Assembly: GCA_021107975.1 (NCBI GenBank)
Contig: JAIORT010000750.1
Span: forward strand, 1-29,112
Source: Bacteroidales bacterium
Lineage (GTDB): Bacteria; Bacteroidota; Bacteroidia; Bacteroidales; JAADJA01
Direction of reading: 5' to 3'
DNA length: 29,112 nt
The translations under genes and the position numbers were made by a program. How positions within the stretch are numbered: the stretch's first letter is position 1; every line of letters begins with the position of its first letter. Below are positions 14,527 to 23,591 of the stretch, piece by piece. Under the pieces are notes generated by a model, which saw nothing but the letters and a program-made list of their open reading frames with translations, had not been told where the DNA came from and did not search any database.

Positions 14527-16443
14527 TTACTTAATATGCTTAGCAAGGAATGCTTCCATAGCCCTGTAAAAATCAAACCTGTTTTCTTCGTTGCGGAAGC
14601 CGTGCCCTTCGTTATCTTTCACTAAGTATTCCACATCAACACCCCTGGCTTTCATAGCTTCAACTATCTGGTCCGACTCATCTTTGTTAACCCTGGGGTC
14701 ATTAGCGCCCTGTGCAATGAATAAAGGCGAGACAATTTTATCCACATGGAAAACAGGTGAAACTTCCCGCAGCATCAGGCTGTCTGTCTTAGGATTGCCA
14801 ATCATTTCATAAAACATATTCAGCATTGGTTCCCAGTATGGCGGGATGGTTTTCATAAAGGTGAACAAATTCGAAACACCAACATAGTCAACACCAACCG
14901 CATACAACTTAGGTTCTCTAACTAAGCCCATTAATGTTGCATAACCACCGTAACTTCCACCATAGATAGCAATCCTGTCAGGATCGGCAATACCTTTTTC
15001 AATCAGCCAGTTGGTTCCGTCGGTGATATCGTTTTGCATTGTTCGTCCCCATTCTTTAAAGGACTCTTCCCAGAATTTTTTACCATAACCTGTCGAACCC
15101 CTGAAGTTCATTTGCAGAACAGCATAACCACGGTTTGCCAGGAACTGTATCTCAGAGTTGAATCCCCAGCCATCTCTGTACCATGGTCCACCATGAGGGT
15201 TCACCACAACCGGAAGGTTTTTAGCTGTTTCCATTGTGTATCCTTTCGGTAACGTTAAATATCCATGAATGGTTAAACCGTCACGTGATTGATATTGAAT
15301 CGGAGTTACACTTGCCATCTCATTTTCATCTATCCACGGACTTACGTCGGTTATCTTTTCAAGATTATCTGTATTTTTATCATAAATGTAATAGGCTCCC
15401 AACGAACGGTCGCTGTATGTCCTTATGATAAATACATCTTCATTTTTATTATATGCAGTGATAGCGATTTCATATTCTCCCAAATCCTGATTAAGTCTTT
15501 CAAATACCTTCCTGGTTTCTTCATCAAAGAAATACCTTTCTCGCTTCCATGAAGTATAAGAAGCAGAAGTCAGCACTTTTCTTTTTCTTGAGTAATGAAC
15601 ACCCTGAACATCATAATCGGGATTTTCGTATAGTGTCTTTATTTCTTTCCCATTGGCAATATCAAATTCCACAACAACGCTTTTGTCTCTTTCCAGGTTT
15701 GATGTTCCAATTACATTTTTATTATCGAAAGTGAAAAAATAGGGTGAAACATTGTCTTTAAAACTGGTTGTTAAAACAGTTTTCCAATCGTCTTTTTCAG
15801 TTTCGCGATATAAAATGCTTGTATTAACTCCATCGGTTATTTCGAAGGCAACTCGTAATTTCCCATCATGATCGAACATCCATCCCATAATAGTTCCGGG
15901 ATTTTCAGCTAACATCTCCATTTCACCGGTCTTCAAATTCAAACGGTATGGATCAAAAACCTGTGGATTTCTTTTATTCAAACCAATTATCACTTCGTCA
16001 GGGATATCAGGCAAATCATCAATGATCTGAGTTCTTACATCTTCAAAATCAGTAAAACAAACAGGATTGGAGCCATCAATATTTACACCGTATAATTTGT
16101 AATTTTCATCACCTCCGTCATCTTTTAAATAAAGTATTTGCTCGTTGTTGGGCCAAAAATAGCCGGCAATGTCTCTGTCAGTTTCACTTGTAATACGTAT
16201 GGCTTCTTCTTTTCCTCTTTCCTGAACAAAAATATTCATCCGGGTTTCATAAGGAGCAAGGAATGAATAGTACTTCCCGTCGGGTGAAATCTGATAACGC
16301 GTTTGCTCCGGATTCTTAAAGAAATCTTCCAGAGGAATTAGTTTAGCTTTTTCAGGTGCTTTTCCTGTGTTTGTACAACTTCCTGTCAGCAAAACTATGC
16401 TGATAATCATAGAAGCAAAAAATAATAAATTGAATTTTTTCAT
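14527..16443 (-). CDS. S9 prolyl-oligopeptidase family lipoprotein
   Basis: 638 residues. The N-terminal lipobox LLTGSC (lipid-modified C23) indicates an exported lipoprotein. Residues about 45-365 form the beta-propeller that gates access, with repeats such as YQISPDGKYYSFLAP. The alpha/beta-hydrolase domain follows from about 380: VNPHGGPWYRDGWG oxyanion region, nucleophile S497 in GGSYGGY, acid D582 in GANDPR and H614 in NEGHGF. All three catalytic residues are present. It probably degrades peptides at the cell envelope. Single gene, with its own terminator at 14465-14494. Confidence 0.94.
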   Translation of the reverse strand: MKKFNLLFFASMIISIVLLTGSCTNTGKAPEKAKLIPLEDFFKNPEQTRYQISPDGKYYSFLAPYETRMNIFVQERGKEEAIRITSETDRDIAGYFWPNNEQILYLKDDGGDENYKLYGVNIDGSNPVCFTDFEDVRTQIIDDLPDIPDEVIIGLNKRNPQVFDPYRLNLKTGEMEMLAENPGTIMGWMFDHDGKLRVAFEITDGVNTSILYRETEKDDWKTVLTTSFKDNVSPYFFTFDNKNVIGTSNLERDKSVVVEFDIANGKEIKTLYENPDYDVQGVHYSRKRKVLTSASYTSWKRERYFFDEETRKVFERLNQDLGEYEIAITAYNKNEDVFIIRTYSDRSLGAYYIYDKNTDNLEKITDVSPWIDENEMASVTPIQYQSRDGLTIHGYLTLPKGYTMETAKNLPVVVNPHGGPWYRDGWGFNSEIQFLANRGYAVLQMNFRGSTGYGKKFWEESFKEWGRTMQNDITDGTNWLIEKGIADPDRIAIYGGSYGGYATLMGLVREPKLYAVGVDYVGVSNLFTFMKTIPPYWEPMLNMFYEMIGNPKTDSLMLREVSPVFHVDKIVSPLFIAQGANDPRVNKDESDQIVEAMKARGVDVEYLVKDNEGHGFRNEENRFDFYRAMEAFLAKHIK

Positions 16444-16795
16444 CTTTAAAAAGTTTTAAAATTATATAATAAATTTTTGAAATGGAGGCAAAGGTATAAT
16501 TTTTTAATTTTCAACATATAACAATTTAATTAAATAATATAAAAAAGGTAACGTTAATAAGTATCTGCCTTCAAACTGTTGAAGTTATGAAAAATTAAAA
16601 ATCACAAATGATAAGCACCAAATTTCAAATAAATTACAATGACCAAAAGAGTTTCAAGCTGTTTGATTATCCATACGGACAAGTTTTGATAATTGATATT
16701 TGGAATTTATTTGTTATTTGTTATTTGGTGCTTTAATTTAAAAATTGTTTGACTTTATAGACAGACATTAATTAACCTGCTTACTTAATATTAAA
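16444..16795. other. 352-base divergent intergenic region
   Basis: This region lies between the S9 peptidase (minus) and the AsmA-like gene (plus). The only structure seen is the large inverted repeat at 16613-16733; the promoters of both genes must lie here but no clear boxes were recognised. Confidence 0.5.
16613..16733. repeat. 121-base inverted repeat with TTATTTG heptamers
   Basis: Outer arms AAGCACCAAAT (16613-16623) and ATTTGGTGCTT (16723-16733) are perfect. Inner arms CAAATAAATT and AATTTATTTG (from 16704) also pair. The right arm contains three perfect tandem TTATTTG units (16707-16727). It resembles a non-autonomous miniature element. Confidence 0.7.
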
Positions 16796-19351
16796 GTGTT
16801 GAAGAAATATATTAAACGGCTTTTCATTACGATAATTATATTGGTTTTTATTGTGTTTGGCATGTTAATAATAGAAGGATATTTTTATGGTGATGAAGTT
16901 AAAAAGGTTGTTGTAAATGAAATAAATAAAAAACTAAATATCGAGGTTTCGGTAGCCGATATACAGTTTTCAATATTTGAGAATTTTCCTTATGCATCAA
17001 TAAAGTTCTCTGAAATCCAAACAAAGGAAAAAATAACCGCAAATTCAAACCCATTGCTGAAAGCCGGCAATCTTTCATTTCTTTTTAATATATATGATAT
17101 TGTAACGGGTGATTACAAAATCGAAAAAATATTATTAAAAGATGCCTTCCTGAATATTATTGTCAGAGAGGATGGTTCAACTAACTTCGATGTTTTTCGG
17201 AAATCAGACAGTAGCCGGCATACCGGAGTAAAAATTGATCTGCAAAAAGTCGTTTTTCGTAATGTTCATGTTTCTTATATTAATTATCCGGCGGAGCAGG
17301 AGTACCTGTTTAGAGCCGGGTTTGGTACACTAAAAGGAAAATTTGCTAAATCTGATTATTCTCTAAATGTTTCCGGTGAATTGTTTTCAACCCATATCAA
17401 ATCGGGGAAAACAGTTTTTCTGAAAGAAAGAAAAGTTGCTATTGATATGCAGATTGACGTTGATAGAGGGAAAAATATTTACAATATCAGAAAAGGAAAG
17501 TTAAATGTTGCAGGACTTTCATTTTATGTTTCGGGTTTGGTAAAATCCGGTTCAGGCTCAAAATACTTAGACCTGAAAATTATTGCAAACAAATCGGAAA
17601 TAAATTCGTTTTTCGGTATAATCCCCGATGAATTTAAAGAACCTATCAAAGATTATTCATTAAGCGGCGAATTTGATTTAGGGGCTGATATTAAAGGGGA
17701 TTTTACAGGCAACAAACTTCCGCTTGTAATTTTTAATTTTAACCTTGAGAATGGAAGATTCAATCATACGGCTACAGGTAAAACCCTGAACAACGTATCG
17801 TTAAATGGCACATTTGTTAACGGTAAATCCAAATCAAAAAAATCGTTTGCCCTGAAACTCGACAATTTTGCAGCCGAACTGAGTTCCGGATATATTAATG
17901 GAAATATGAGCATAACCAATTTTGAACAGCCCGAAATATATGTGGTTCTCAAATCAAGCCTCAATCTTAAAGGAATTGATGAAATTGCCCGTATCGATAC
18001 ACTGCAATCAATTTCGGGCAGGTTAGACATAAATATTTCATTTAGAAATAAACTCAGGAGTTTCCGGAAGTTCACTGTCCACGACTTTATTTCCAGCCGG
18101 ACTTCAGGCTCTATGAAAATAAGTAATTTGAATTTTGAATTAAAGAACAGTCATTTAAAATACAAAGACTTTAACGGCTCTTTCAAATTCAATAACAAAG
18201 ACCTTATCATTGATAAATTCTCAGGAAATGTTTCGGGCAGCGATTTCAACATGAAAGGGAATTTTAAAAATATTTTAGCTTATGCTTTTTTGCCGGAAGA
18301 GAAAATTAATATAAAAGCAGATTTTTTTTCAAGCTATCTGGATTTTAACGAGCTTTTAAAATACCGGATAACCAAAACCGATACAATATACAGGTTGAGA
18401 TTTTCCGAAAGGTTGAATTTCGACCTGAATGTGGATATAAAAAAAATGAAATTCAAAAAATTTAAAGCACAAAATATCACAGGACGTATTAATATGAAGG
18501 ACAGGAAACTATTTGTTGAAAACGGTTCGCTGAATTCTATGGATGGGAAAACCTATATTTCCGGTATCATTGATGGAAGAAACCAAAATAAATTTTGGTT
18601 GAACTGTGAAGCCGATTTTCAAAATGTTGATATTTATAAACTGTTTTATGAATTTGGTAATTTCGGTCAGAATAATATTACAAGCAATCATTTACGGGGC
18701 AGGGTTACGGCAAAGGTGTTTTATAAATCGTCAGTCAGTTCCAATCTTAAAGTTGATCCGAAAAGTGTTTATACTCTTGCTGACCTTGTTATCTCTGATG
18801 GCGAGCTTATCAATTACATGCCATTATACAAATTATCGAAATATATTAAGCTGGAAGAACTGCAGCATATTCGTTTTTCAATTCTTAAAAACCAGGTGGA
18901 GATTAAAGATGAAGTGGTTTACATCCCCGAAATGGAGATTAAGTCGAGTTCAGTAGATTTAAAATTTTATGGTAAGCATACTTTTCGGAATGATATAGAC
19001 TATCACATCTGGATTTTACTTTCGGACCTAATGTGGAAGAAGAAGCGGCAATCCGAAGAAATTGAAGGTATAATTATAGAAGATGACGGCTTGGGCAGAA
19101 CTTCCATACCAATTAAAATGACAGGCAAGGCAAATGATCCGGATATCAAATACGACACCAAAGCTGTAAGAAAAAAAATATCTTCGGATTTAAAAAAGGA
19201 AAAAGAAACGATTAAGAAGGTTTTCAGGGATGAATTCAAATGGCTGCATAAAAAAGACGAGGAAAAACAAGATGACTCAATTGTTATTATTGAAAATCAG
19301 CAAAATGATTTTATTATTATTTGGGATGAAGAAAATGATACGATAAAATAA
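16796..19351 (+). CDS. AsmA-family envelope protein
   Basis: 851 residues. One N-terminal membrane helix (about 9-28) precedes a long periplasmic AsmA-type region: an N-terminal module (EVSVADIQFSIFENFPYASIKFSEI) and C-terminal repeats of beta strands (SGRLDINISF, GSMKISNLNFELKN, YIPEMEIKSSSVDLKFYGKH). AsmA/TamB-like proteins are implicated in lipid transport and outer-membrane biogenesis. The start is non-ATG: GTG at 16796, or TTG at 16799. The last 375 bases (18977-19351) are duplicated at 23592-24071. Relative to that copy this gene lacks 35 codons near its end, between NDFII and IWDEEN. Confidence 0.85.
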   Translation: MLKKYIKRLFITIIILVFIVFGMLIIEGYFYGDEVKKVVVNEINKKLNIEVSVADIQFSIFENFPYASIKFSEIQTKEKITANSNPLLKAGNLSFLFNIYDIVTGDYKIEKILLKDAFLNIIVREDGSTNFDVFRKSDSSRHTGVKIDLQKVVFRNVHVSYINYPAEQEYLFRAGFGTLKGKFAKSDYSLNVSGELFSTHIKSGKTVFLKERKVAIDMQIDVDRGKNIYNIRKGKLNVAGLSFYVSGLVKSGSGSKYLDLKIIANKSEINSFFGIIPDEFKEPIKDYSLSGEFDLGADIKGDFTGNKLPLVIFNFNLENGRFNHTATGKTLNNVSLNGTFVNGKSKSKKSFALKLDNFAAELSSGYINGNMSITNFEQPEIYVVLKSSLNLKGIDEIARIDTLQSISGRLDINISFRNKLRSFRKFTVHDFISSRTSGSMKISNLNFELKNSHLKYKDFNGSFKFNNKDLIIDKFSGNVSGSDFNMKGNFKNILAYAFLPEEKINIKADFFSSYLDFNELLKYRITKTDTIYRLRFSERLNFDLNVDIKKMKFKKFKAQNITGRINMKDRKLFVENGSLNSMDGKTYISGIIDGRNQNKFWLNCEADFQNVDIYKLFYEFGNFGQNNITSNHLRGRVTAKVFYKSSVSSNLKVDPKSVYTLADLVISDGELINYMPLYKLSKYIKLEELQHIRFSILKNQVEIKDEVVYIPEMEIKSSSVDLKFYGKHTFRNDIDYHIWILLSDLMWKKKRQSEEIEGIIIEDDGLGRTSIPIKMTGKANDPDIKYDTKAVRKKISSDLKKEKETIKKVFRDEFKWLHKKDEEKQDDSIVIIENQQNDFIIIWDEENDTIK
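18977..19351 (+). repeat. direct repeat, copy 1 (3' end of the asmA-like gene)
   Basis: Matches 23592-24071. Five substitutions fall in the first 70 or so bases; after that the copies are almost identical except for a 105-base segment present only in copy 2. Confidence 0.92.
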
Positions 19352-19451
19352 AAATAAACGATTAATAACAAGGTGGTTTTATAGAACGAATTTTTTTTAT
19401 TGATTCCGAAACTCGTTTTGTCAATAAATTTCTAAACAACATTGTATAAAT

Positions 19452-20705
19452 TTATTCTGACAACAACCAGTCGATTGCCGAAATATGCGCCACAACCGAA
19501 GGTAAATTAAATGTCACCGGGTATAATGTTATAAGTAAAATATTTTTAATATTAAGAATCTCCGAGGCAATCAGTAATGGGCTTATTTCCCTTGCCAGTT
19601 GTTGTTCATCAGTTATCCTAACACTAACTTGTATCAATTGTACAGGAACTAACTGCCTGCACGACACAAAATCTACTTCTTTTCCCTGTTCATTTCTCCA
19701 GTAATAAACATCGAATCCTCTTCTTTTAAGCTCATTAAAAACAACGGTTTCTAAAAGGCGGCCGGTTTCATCCGAAAACAAATGCCCCGCATATTTCGAA
19801 AAACTAGTATCAACAGTATAAATTTTTTTCTGATTTGCATACTGTTTTCTTATTGAATAATCAAATTTTAGGACTGTGGAAAAAAGATAAGCTTTTTCCA
19901 TATAAGAAATATAGTTTTTTACCGTATCTTCATGACTGATGTTCACCAATGATGATAATCTTCTGTACGAAAACAGCTTGCCTGGGTTTACAGCGAGATA
20001 GCGGGCAAGGGTTTCTAATGAGAGTGCATTTTTAACACCAAACCTGCGAATAATATCCCTGAAAAGAATGGAATTAAAAGTTGATTTAATCAGTTCAATA
20101 TTTTTTTCTAATGAAGCCTGTGGAAACCCGCCATAATCAAAATAATCATTCAACAAATCTGATAATTTCGCTCTTTGTTCGGTAATTAGTCTGTTAAGGG
20201 TATGGTTGCCGGTTGCTTTTAAATATTCGCTAAACGAAAGGGGAAAAACCTGGTAAGGAATATGACGGCCGGTAAGGGCTGTTGCATATTCAGAACTCAA
20301 TAAAGTTGCATTGGAGCCGGAAATAACAAATTTTACCTTAGCATAAAGCCGTGAAACAAACTTTTCCCATCCCTCAACATTTTGTACTTCATCAAGGAAC
20401 ATAAGAGGTCTCTTCGGGGATTTCATACCTATATAAGCCATATAAATTTCTTCAAGATCCGAAGCTGTTAAACCCATCAATCTTTCATCTTCAAAATTTA
20501 TGTAACAACCTTGCTCAAATTCTTTAAACAGCATATACATCAGATATGTTTTTCCGCAGCGTCTCACACCACAAAGCACAACAGGCAATTGATCAGTCAT
20601 ACTTTCTTCTAAAACCGGATATATTTCCCGTGGAAATGTTTTAGTATTTATAATATCATTTTCCCACGTCGTAAGTATCTCTTTTATTTTTTCAGGAAAT
20701 GCCAT
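19452..20705 (-). CDS. AAA ATPase with DUF4143-type C-terminal domain
   Basis: 417 residues from ATG at 20703-20705; the frame extends to a TTG at 20741, but that codon lies inside an inverted repeat and the extra residues are not family-like. Walker A is GVRRCGKT (46-53) and Walker B is LMFLDE (101-106), followed by VQNVEGWEKFVSRL and a KFVISGSNATLL sensor strand. The C-terminal half ends in YYWRNEQGKEVDFV, reminiscent of the PD-(D/E)xK-like fold of DUF4143. The biological role of this multicopy family is unsettled. It lies within a segment flanked by asmA 3'-end duplications and is divergent from the propeller gene. Confidence 0.87.
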   Translation of the reverse strand: MAFPEKIKEILTTWENDIINTKTFPREIYPVLEESMTDQLPVVLCGVRRCGKTYLMYMLFKEFEQGCYINFEDERLMGLTASDLEEIYMAYIGMKSPKRPLMFLDEVQNVEGWEKFVSRLYAKVKFVISGSNATLLSSEYATALTGRHIPYQVFPLSFSEYLKATGNHTLNRLITEQRAKLSDLLNDYFDYGGFPQASLEKNIELIKSTFNSILFRDIIRRFGVKNALSLETLARYLAVNPGKLFSYRRLSSLVNISHEDTVKNYISYMEKAYLFSTVLKFDYSIRKQYANQKKIYTVDTSFSKYAGHLFSDETGRLLETVVFNELKRRGFDVYYWRNEQGKEVDFVSCRQLVPVQLIQVSVRITDEQQLAREISPLLIASEILNIKNILLITLYPVTFNLPSVVAHISAIDWLLSE

Positions 20706-20732
20706 AACATAACTTTTTAAATTGACCAAATC

Positions 20733-20773
20733 ATTGGGCAAAAATATAAAAAATTGCCCAATTGAATGGGCAA
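20733..20773 (-). promoter_or_regulatory. three-box inverted repeat array before the ATPase gene
   Basis: ATTGGGCAA (20733-20741), TTGCCCAAT (20754-20762) and AATGGGCAA (20765-20773) alternate in orientation, the first two being perfect inverted copies. The array lies 28 bases upstream of the ATPase ATG in the divergent gap to the propeller gene. It could be an operator serving one or both genes. Confidence 0.6.
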
Positions 20774-20927
20774 TTTCTGAAAATATTTATTAAACCGTTT
20801 TTACGATTCAAAACAATTTTAAATAGCTGGAAATTTTATTTTATTAAATCAAACAGGTATATATATAAAAATGAATTATCTTTACAGGCAAAAAGATAAA
20901 CGATTTAATAATATTAAACAACAAATC

Positions 20928-23069
20928 ATGAAAACAACATTTACAATTTTGATTTTGGCAGTTATATTAAATATCTGCGCTATTTCACAAAACCAGAATA
21001 CTACCCTTATTGGCCATTGGGGTTATGGGCCATGTAATGCAGTAGCCGAAAACGGCAATTACGCGTATATTGGTAGCGGATGTATGTTGCTGGTGATTGA
21101 TAAAAGCAATCTTTCTCAGCCTGTGAAGGTTGGAGAGTTGCTATTACCGGATGTATTAAATGGAATCACGATAGCCGGGAACTATGCGTATGTAGCCGAT
21201 GATGAGGCAGGTTTGAGGATTATCAATATTAATAATCCGGCAGCGCCTTTTGAAGAAGGGTACTGCGACACACCTGATGAAGCAAGTGGGGTTGCTGTAT
21301 CGGGCAGTTATGCTTATGTTGTAGATCATTGGGCTGGTCTTCGCATCATCAACATCAGCAATCCGGCAACGCCTTTTGAAGAAGGGTACTACGACACACC
21401 TTATTTTGCTTTGGGAGTCGCGGTATCGGGCAGTTATGCTTATGTTGTAGATAGTCATAGTAGTCTGGCGGGTCTTTTCATCATCAACATCAGCAATCCG
21501 GCAGCACCTTTCGAAGAAGGGTACTGCAACACTCCCGGTTCTGCCAGGGGAGTTGCTGTTTCTGGCAGTTATGCTTATATTGCAGATGGTGATGAAGGCC
21601 TTCGTATCATCAACATAATTAATCCAGCAGTCCCTTTTGAAGAAGGGTATTATGACACGCCCGACAATGCGAATGGAGTTGCCGTATCGGGCAGTTATGC
21701 TTATGTTGCTGCTAGTGATGATGGTGGCCTTCGAATCATAAACATCAGTAATTCGGCAGCACCTTTCGAAGAAGGGTACTGCGATACACCCGGTTATGCT
21801 AATAGAGTCGCCGTATCGGGCAGTTATGTTTACGTTACAGATTATCATGAAGGCCTTCGTTTCATCAACATCAGCGATCCGGCAGCGCCCTTTGAAGAAG
21901 GGTACTACGACACACCTGGTAATGCCAGGGGGGTCGCTGTATCGGGCAATTATGCATACGTAGCAGATTTTGATTGTGGCCTTCTTCGTATCATCAATAT
22001 CAGCGATCCGGCCGTACCTTTCGAAGAAGGGTACTGCGACACTCCCGGTCATGCCCGGAAGGTTGCCGTATCGGGCAGTTATGCATTTGTAGCAGATAAT
22101 GAAGCAGGTTTAAGGATCATAAATATTACTAATCCGGCAGCACCTTTTGAAGAAGGGTACTGCGGTACACCCAGCTATGCCAGGGAAGTTGCCGTATCTG
22201 GCAGTTATGCATACGTTGCAGATGGTGTAGGTCTATGCATCATTAACATCAGCAATCCGGCAGCACCTTTTGAAGAAGGGTACTGCGACACTCCCGGTAG
22301 TGCTTTTGGGGTTGCCGTATCGGGCAGTTATGCTTATGTGGCTAATAATCATGATGGCCTTCGCATCATCAATATCAGCAATCCGGCAGCGCCTTTTGAA
22401 GAAGGGTACTACGACACTCCCGGTTTTGCCCGGGGAGTTGCTGTTTCTGGCAGTTATGCTTATGTTGCAGATTATAATTATGGTCTTCGCATCATCAACA
22501 TCAACAATCCAGCAGCCCCTTTCGAAGAAGGGTACTGCGACACTCCCGGTCCTGCTAAAAAAGTCGCCGTATCGGGCAATTATGCTTATGTGGCTGATAG
22601 TGATGGTCTATGCATCATCAACATCATCAATCCGGCAGCACCTTTCGAAGAAGGGTACTACGACACTCCCGGTTATCCATATGGGGTTGCCATATCGAGC
22701 AATTATGCATACATGGCGGATGCAAATGCCGGCATGCTGATCATACAAAATGACCTGCTTACAGGTGTTCAGGAAAATGAAAGACTAAACGAAAATAATT
22801 TAGCCGTTACCTGTTCTCCCAATCCCGGTTCTTCCATAATCAATCTTACTTGTTACCTGCCTGTAAAATGTGATATTAAAATAGAACTTTATGGACAGGT
22901 TGGTGGTTTGGTTAAAGAAATAAAAGACAATAACCAAGAAGCAGGACAATACAAAAATGAAGTGGATATTAGTGATTTGCCTGCGGGTGTTTACTTTTAT
23001 TCCATTTGGGCAAGCGCTTTGAAAACTGAAAAGGTATATCAGGGAAGTGGGAAAATAGTAGTTGAATAA
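20928..23069 (+). CDS. secreted LVIVD-type beta-propeller protein with C-terminal sorting domain
   Basis: 713 residues from ATG at 20928, chosen because it directly starts the signal peptide MKTTFTILILAVILNICAIS; an upstream in-frame ATG at 20871 adds 19 polar residues. Fourteen tandem units of about 42 residues follow, units 2-13 nearly identical. The framework blocks are GVAVSGSYAYVAD, GLRIINISNPAAPFEEGY and the loop DTPGxAx. Residues between YVAD and GL vary in sequence and length. The last 90 or so residues (SPNPGSSIINLTCYL, LPAGVYFYSIW, GSGKIVVE) match a type IX (Por) secretion sorting domain, so the protein is probably displayed on the cell surface. The ligand is unknown. Confidence 0.88.
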   Translation: MKTTFTILILAVILNICAISQNQNTTLIGHWGYGPCNAVAENGNYAYIGSGCMLLVIDKSNLSQPVKVGELLLPDVLNGITIAGNYAYVADDEAGLRIININNPAAPFEEGYCDTPDEASGVAVSGSYAYVVDHWAGLRIINISNPATPFEEGYYDTPYFALGVAVSGSYAYVVDSHSSLAGLFIINISNPAAPFEEGYCNTPGSARGVAVSGSYAYIADGDEGLRIINIINPAVPFEEGYYDTPDNANGVAVSGSYAYVAASDDGGLRIINISNSAAPFEEGYCDTPGYANRVAVSGSYVYVTDYHEGLRFINISDPAAPFEEGYYDTPGNARGVAVSGNYAYVADFDCGLLRIINISDPAVPFEEGYCDTPGHARKVAVSGSYAFVADNEAGLRIINITNPAAPFEEGYCGTPSYAREVAVSGSYAYVADGVGLCIINISNPAAPFEEGYCDTPGSAFGVAVSGSYAYVANNHDGLRIINISNPAAPFEEGYYDTPGFARGVAVSGSYAYVADYNYGLRIININNPAAPFEEGYCDTPGPAKKVAVSGNYAYVADSDGLCIINIINPAAPFEEGYYDTPGYPYGVAISSNYAYMADANAGMLIIQNDLLTGVQENERLNENNLAVTCSPNPGSSIINLTCYLPVKCDIKIELYGQVGGLVKEIKDNNQEAGQYKNEVDISDLPAGVYFYSIWASALKTEKVYQGSGKIVVE
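21170..22740 (+). repeat. tandem coding repeats of about 126 bases
   Basis: About twelve near-identical units, approximately 126 bases each, encode the propeller blades. DNA conservation, for example CCTTTTGAAGAAGGGTACT in most units, is higher than needed for protein conservation. This suggests recent amplification or conversion and a copy number that can change. Confidence 0.88.
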
Positions 23070-23591
23070 ACCTTTAATATCTTAATTTTGATATTCGTGT
23101 TTTTTTTGGCAAAAAATAAATTCCAATATCATAAATTCCCAATTCCAACAAGGGTTTAATTGAAAAAAATAGGTTTATGGAATTTAGAAAAATTGGAATT
23201 TCTGGTTTATCCAGGTTAGGGATTTAATAATTTTTCAAATCATACAAATTCTCCCGGGTACAACTTTCAATTCTATAACCCCATATTTTTCCTTAAACCC
23301 GGCAGGGATTTATGTTTTCCTTTTTAGCTTCCATTAAATTCAAACAGGCCAAAATTTGCAAAAAAATGTACAAAAAATGGCTGAATTTTGCAAATCTAAC
23401 GATTTCTCTCTCTGTGGCTTCTCTGTTTTCTCCATGGTTTGATTTATTACTCACTGAATTTCCAACCTTTCAGGGCGCCACTTCAATTGCCTTCCGATAG
23501 TTATCGGAATCAACCTGTAAGGGGTTTAATCTTTATTTTTTATAACTCCAGAACTTATAGATATACACAATCTAAATGATAATTTTTATAA
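23070..23591. other. 522-base intergenic region before the duplicated asmA end
   Basis: No gene. It holds an inverted repeat (AAATTCCAAT 23118-23127 with ATTGGAATTT 23192-23201) and the palindrome TTCCGATAGTTATCGGAA (23492-23509). No integrase, transposase or tRNA was found to explain the duplication that begins at 23592. Confidence 0.6.
23492..23509. repeat. palindrome TTCCGATA-GT-TATCGGAA
   Basis: An 18-base palindrome with perfect 8-base arms, 82 bases before the duplicated asmA end. A near-identical palindrome lies just after it at 24092-24111. Confidence 0.8.

Noticed and set aside
20733..20741. TTG start at 20741 for the DUF4143 ATPase
   Set aside because: The codon is part of the three-box inverted repeat; the ATG at 20705 gives a better family N-terminus.
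21156..22052. A 298-codon open frame antisense to the propeller gene
   Set aside because: It mirrors the tandem repeats of the plus-strand gene; its periodic composition is a consequence of the coding repeats and it has no recognisable start region or family.
22270..22740. A second plus-strand frame inside the propeller repeats
   Set aside because: It is a frame-shifted shadow of the same repeated units, with repetitive low-complexity sequence and no signal or domain.
23312..23500. A 62-codon plus-strand frame in the gap before the duplicated asmA end
   Set aside because: Low-complexity sequence overlapping repeats and a palindrome, with no family resemblance.
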